64,000 bases of DNA from Tribonema minus (lineage: Eukaryota; Sar; Xanthophyceae; Tribonematales; Tribonemataceae), in assembly GCA_017506865.1 (NCBI GenBank), contig JAFCMP010000390.1:558001-622000 (forward strand), read 5' to 3'. Positions 61,701-64,000 of this stretch are shown here, in pieces. The notes below the pieces were generated by a model. The model searched no databases and was not told the DNA's origin. It saw only the letters and a program-made list of their open reading frames with translations. Numbering within the stretch: position 1 is the stretch's first letter; each line of letters begins with the position of its first letter. The position numbers and the translations under genes are program-made.

Positions 61701-64000
61701 GTTCGTTGCTCCTTACTTGGTGAACAAGTGCAAGTATGCGCTTGTGCTGCTGTCGCAACGGCAGCTGGGAGGCTCATGCACGTGCCGCTAATGAGATGCA
61801 TCTTGATGTTATGGTATGCTGGGGCAGCAGTGGAAGCTGCAGCGGCAGCGGCCGCAGCTGCTGCTAGGCAGGGCCAGCGGCCATCGCAGTCTGTCGGCGC
61901 AGACGGTGCCGTTGTATTCATCATTTGCAGCACTGCAACAACTTTTGATGTGGGGACATGGTCAAAAGGCTTCACCGCCGCTTCATCCTCCTCTCGGTCA
62001 TTGCCAACAACGTATGGATTGCACATGCAGGGAGCTGCACCCCAGCATCACCAACTTTATACTACAAGGCAACCCCCATGCCAGCCAGTACAACCATGCT
62101 GGGTCATTGTAGCCAGGCACACCTTCATTGCACTGGTAACACCAACGGTCGGTCGTACGTGCAACATCGAATACATACACCAGTCCAACCCTTGCTGCAA
62201 CTGTGACCGCGCAGGTTGATGGGCGGCCGCAGCCAGCGCCAGCGGCCGACAAGCTCCCCGAAGCGTTTGCGCAGCTGGACGCCAAGGTTGGGCAGATGCT
62301 CAAGTCGGTGAGTGTAGGCACATGCATCCAGACGCTCCCGTGTAAGACTCATGTACATGCTGTGCCGCGTGTTGCGACGGGCACCCTGACAGCCGTGGGC
62401 AAGTTGTCAATGCTGGTGACTTGTCGAACATGTTAACGTCCACAGATATCATAGTGCGCCGATGGATGTCATGTCATGCTGGCGAAGAACATCACATGCT
62501 GTTATGCAAAGCCCATTGTAAGTGCGAGCCTGATGGATGCAGCGACAGCGCCGCTCGCGCTGCCTCCAGCACCAAGGCAAACATGACGCCACGGCGCAGA
62601 CCGCAAGCCGCTGAACCGCGTGTACCTCTTGGGGCACGCGCTCATTGTGGGAAGCCAATGACTTGTGCCACGCGCTGCAGCACGGCTCAGCTACATGATC
62701 TGTGCTACTGTCATGAGCATCTCATATGACCTGGCCTCGTGTGCTCGCCCGTCCTCACGTGCACTTCTGCTTTCTTTTGCCTCAGGTCAACATGGCGGCG
62801 ACCAAGGAAGAGAGCGCTGCAGCAGGGGCTGCTGCGGCCATCGCCGTCAGCGCGGAGCCCGGCAGCCCGCGCCACCGCCCCAGTACAGGTAGGCATGGAC
62901 AGCTGCTCGCCCCCACGGCGTGGGCATCATCGTCAGCACTGCACCGCTATCAGCAAACGCGTGCGCATGTGGCATGCACAATGCAGGGCACTGGTTGCTA
63001 GCGTTGCTGCAGCTACGCCGCGGCGGTTGGCACATCGCGCCACGCGCGTACCTCGGCGCGTCCATGCCGGTCCTGCGCAAGGCAGTCAAGCTTGCAGGCG
63101 GCAGACTGATGCCTTGGGGGCACGCGGTGCGGACCTTGTCACTCCGCTGAACTTGTAGCGCACCCCCAGTCACAGTACAAGCTCCCGCCACGCCGCCGTT
63201 GTGCACGCCAGTGAGCTCCTTCAGCACGAAACGGCTCTGCTCTCTCATCACTTCGGATACTGGCCACAGCATGCTGTTCAGCACGGCCCCAGCCGACATG
63301 GTTGCTGTGTCAATCGACATGGTCTCCGTGTCGTTTTTTGCTGCCACCCACGCAAGCTCAAGTGCGCGACCAATGCTGAGATGAATGACGCTGACGCTTG
63401 CGTTGCTGAACTCTTGTGCGTGCGATGCAGTCGGCCCGCCGCCAAAGCTCGTGGAGGTGCAGAGCGGTTTCCTGCCGGACGGCACGCGCATGAGCAAGGT
63501 GCTGTACCAGGTGAGCGCGCGTGTTGCCTACGCTGCCACTGCCATTCTGTGCAGTCTGTTCAGGCGATTGCCATTCTCTGCAGTCTCTTCAGGCCATTGC
63601 CATTCTGTGCGGTCTGGACAGGCCATTGCCATTCTGTGCAGTCTGTTCAGGCAATACACATTCTTAGCAGTCTTGTCAGGCCACTGCCATTCTGTGCAGT
63701 CTGTTCAGGCAGTACATGGTGGGGGCATCACGGGGGGGGAGGGGGGGGGCGCCCGCATGTCCAGCCACATTGGTGGTGGCATGCAGGTAAATCGTCGTCG
63801 AACGCTCACTGAACCGAGACCCATTCACTAGAAGTCTTCATACAGTGCTTTCGGATGACAATGATGACCAGATCCAAGACCGCCTTTGATGCTGGCAACC
63901 TTGCGGTGGACCAGACTAACCCTGACCCTAACCCTAACCCTGCTCCTAATTGTTGCACCACACGCAAAGCCTGGGCTGATATCGCACAACTGACCAATGG
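55723..64000 (+). CDS. ODAD3/CCDC151-like outer-dynein-arm docking coiled-coil protein, 3' end outside window
   Basis: Thirteen exons with every junction in phase: 55723-55949, 56087-56152, 56472-56678, 58140-58215, 58875-59007, 59424-59569, 59957-60096, 60471-60582, 60971-61092, 61601-61700, 62215-62307, 62786-62888 and 63431-63510. They encode 535 residues with no stop, so more exons lie beyond 63510, perhaps beyond the window. Almost the whole protein is charged coiled coil (QEQELEESRQQLLLLRK, RQEERLRERDGLVARSN). The segment FSLIRSATGLDEVHEIIGRY followed by LHTLAEDLRQRIEVRR matches the conserved 'ATG-D-EV-RF' region of CCDC151/CCDC114-family docking proteins, which anchor outer dynein arms on axonemes. 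This implies a flagellate stage. Gene-level identity within that family is less sure. Intron 2 (56153-56471) has a GC donor. Intron 3 is 1.46 kb with no other supported gene. Confidence 0.68.
59821..59866. repeat. Short tandem repeat, about 14-15 bp, three copies
   Basis: GGGCACTCGCTAT, GGGCGCTCGCTAT and GGGCGCTCGCTAT follow one another in intron 6 of the ODAD3-like gene. Confidence 0.85.
63538..63716. repeat. Minisatellite, 29-bp unit, six copies
   Basis: The core CCATTCTGTGCAGTCTGTTC recurs with a constant 29-bp spacing (the A of CATTCT falls at 63544, 63573, 63602, 63631, 63660 and 63689), with point changes between copies. It lies just after exon 13 of the ODAD3-like gene. Confidence 0.92.
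63915..63950. repeat. Short telomere-like CCCTAA tract
   Basis: ACTAACCCTGACCCTAACCC and further CCCTAACCCTG copies make about five imperfect hexamers. It lies 400 bp after the last recognised exon of the ODAD3-like gene, presumably in its intron. Confidence 0.85.

Noticed and set aside
61106..62026. 306-codon open frame on the minus strand
   Set aside because: It is antisense to exon 10 of the ODAD3-like gene, whose phases all close; the translation has poly-Ala and no motif.
63538..63716. CRISPR array
   Set aside because: The 29-bp units are contiguous with no unique spacers, and the context is a eukaryotic intron.

Overview
The window is nuclear DNA from an intron-rich, GC-rich eukaryotic alga, most likely a flagellate-stage-bearing stramenopile (brown-alga/xanthophyte relatives are my best guess). 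The evidence is spliced genes with GT-AG and some GC-AG introns, a cytosolic ribosomal protein L3 gene, a nuclear-encoded mitochondrial bL28 gene, a coiled-coil protein resembling an axonemal outer-dynein-arm docking subunit, TTAGGG-type telomere-like tracts inside introns, and decayed ankyrin genes of the 'WARANGCPW' type that I know from stramenopile genomes. The taxon is inference; no marker settles it. I built gene models by hand, requiring splice phase to agree across every junction; exceptions are stated.

Layout. 1-9.4 kb (-): a PH-domain plus DUF1336 (EDR2 C-terminal) protein, open at the left edge. 9.7-16.4 kb (+): a GB1/RHD3-type large GTPase with a signal peptide. 18.3-19.9 kb (-): a dual-specificity phosphatase. 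20.1-26.9 kb (+): a SMYD-type SET-domain methyltransferase. 28.2-30.4 kb (-): a four-helix membrane protein resembling Orai calcium channels. 31.0-36.1 kb (+): a membrane-anchored HSL-family alpha/beta hydrolase that lacks its catalytic Ser and His. 36.7-42.1 kb: a low-quality island with two direct 0.8-kb repeats flanking ankyrin-type pseudogenes. 42.2-46.7 kb (+): a metzincin (reprolysin-like) metalloprotease. 47.7-49.1 kb (-): mitochondrial ribosomal protein bL28. 49.3-51.6 kb (+): a PTAR1-like prenyltransferase-alpha repeat protein. 52.5-55.0 kb (+): RPL3. 55.7 kb to beyond 63.5 kb (+): an ODAD3/CCDC151-like coiled-coil protein, open at the right edge.

These are mostly unrelated housekeeping and cell-biology genes, not a pathway. 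Four pairs are divergent and share short upstream regions (221, 274, 618 and 180 bp). The most notable observations are the high share of phase-proven GC-AG introns (5 of roughly 65), the pseudo-hydrolase, the PH-transmembrane-DUF1336 architecture, the intronic telomere-like tracts, and the repeat-flanked ankyrin graveyard. I saw no tRNA, rRNA, CRISPR array or intact transposon.
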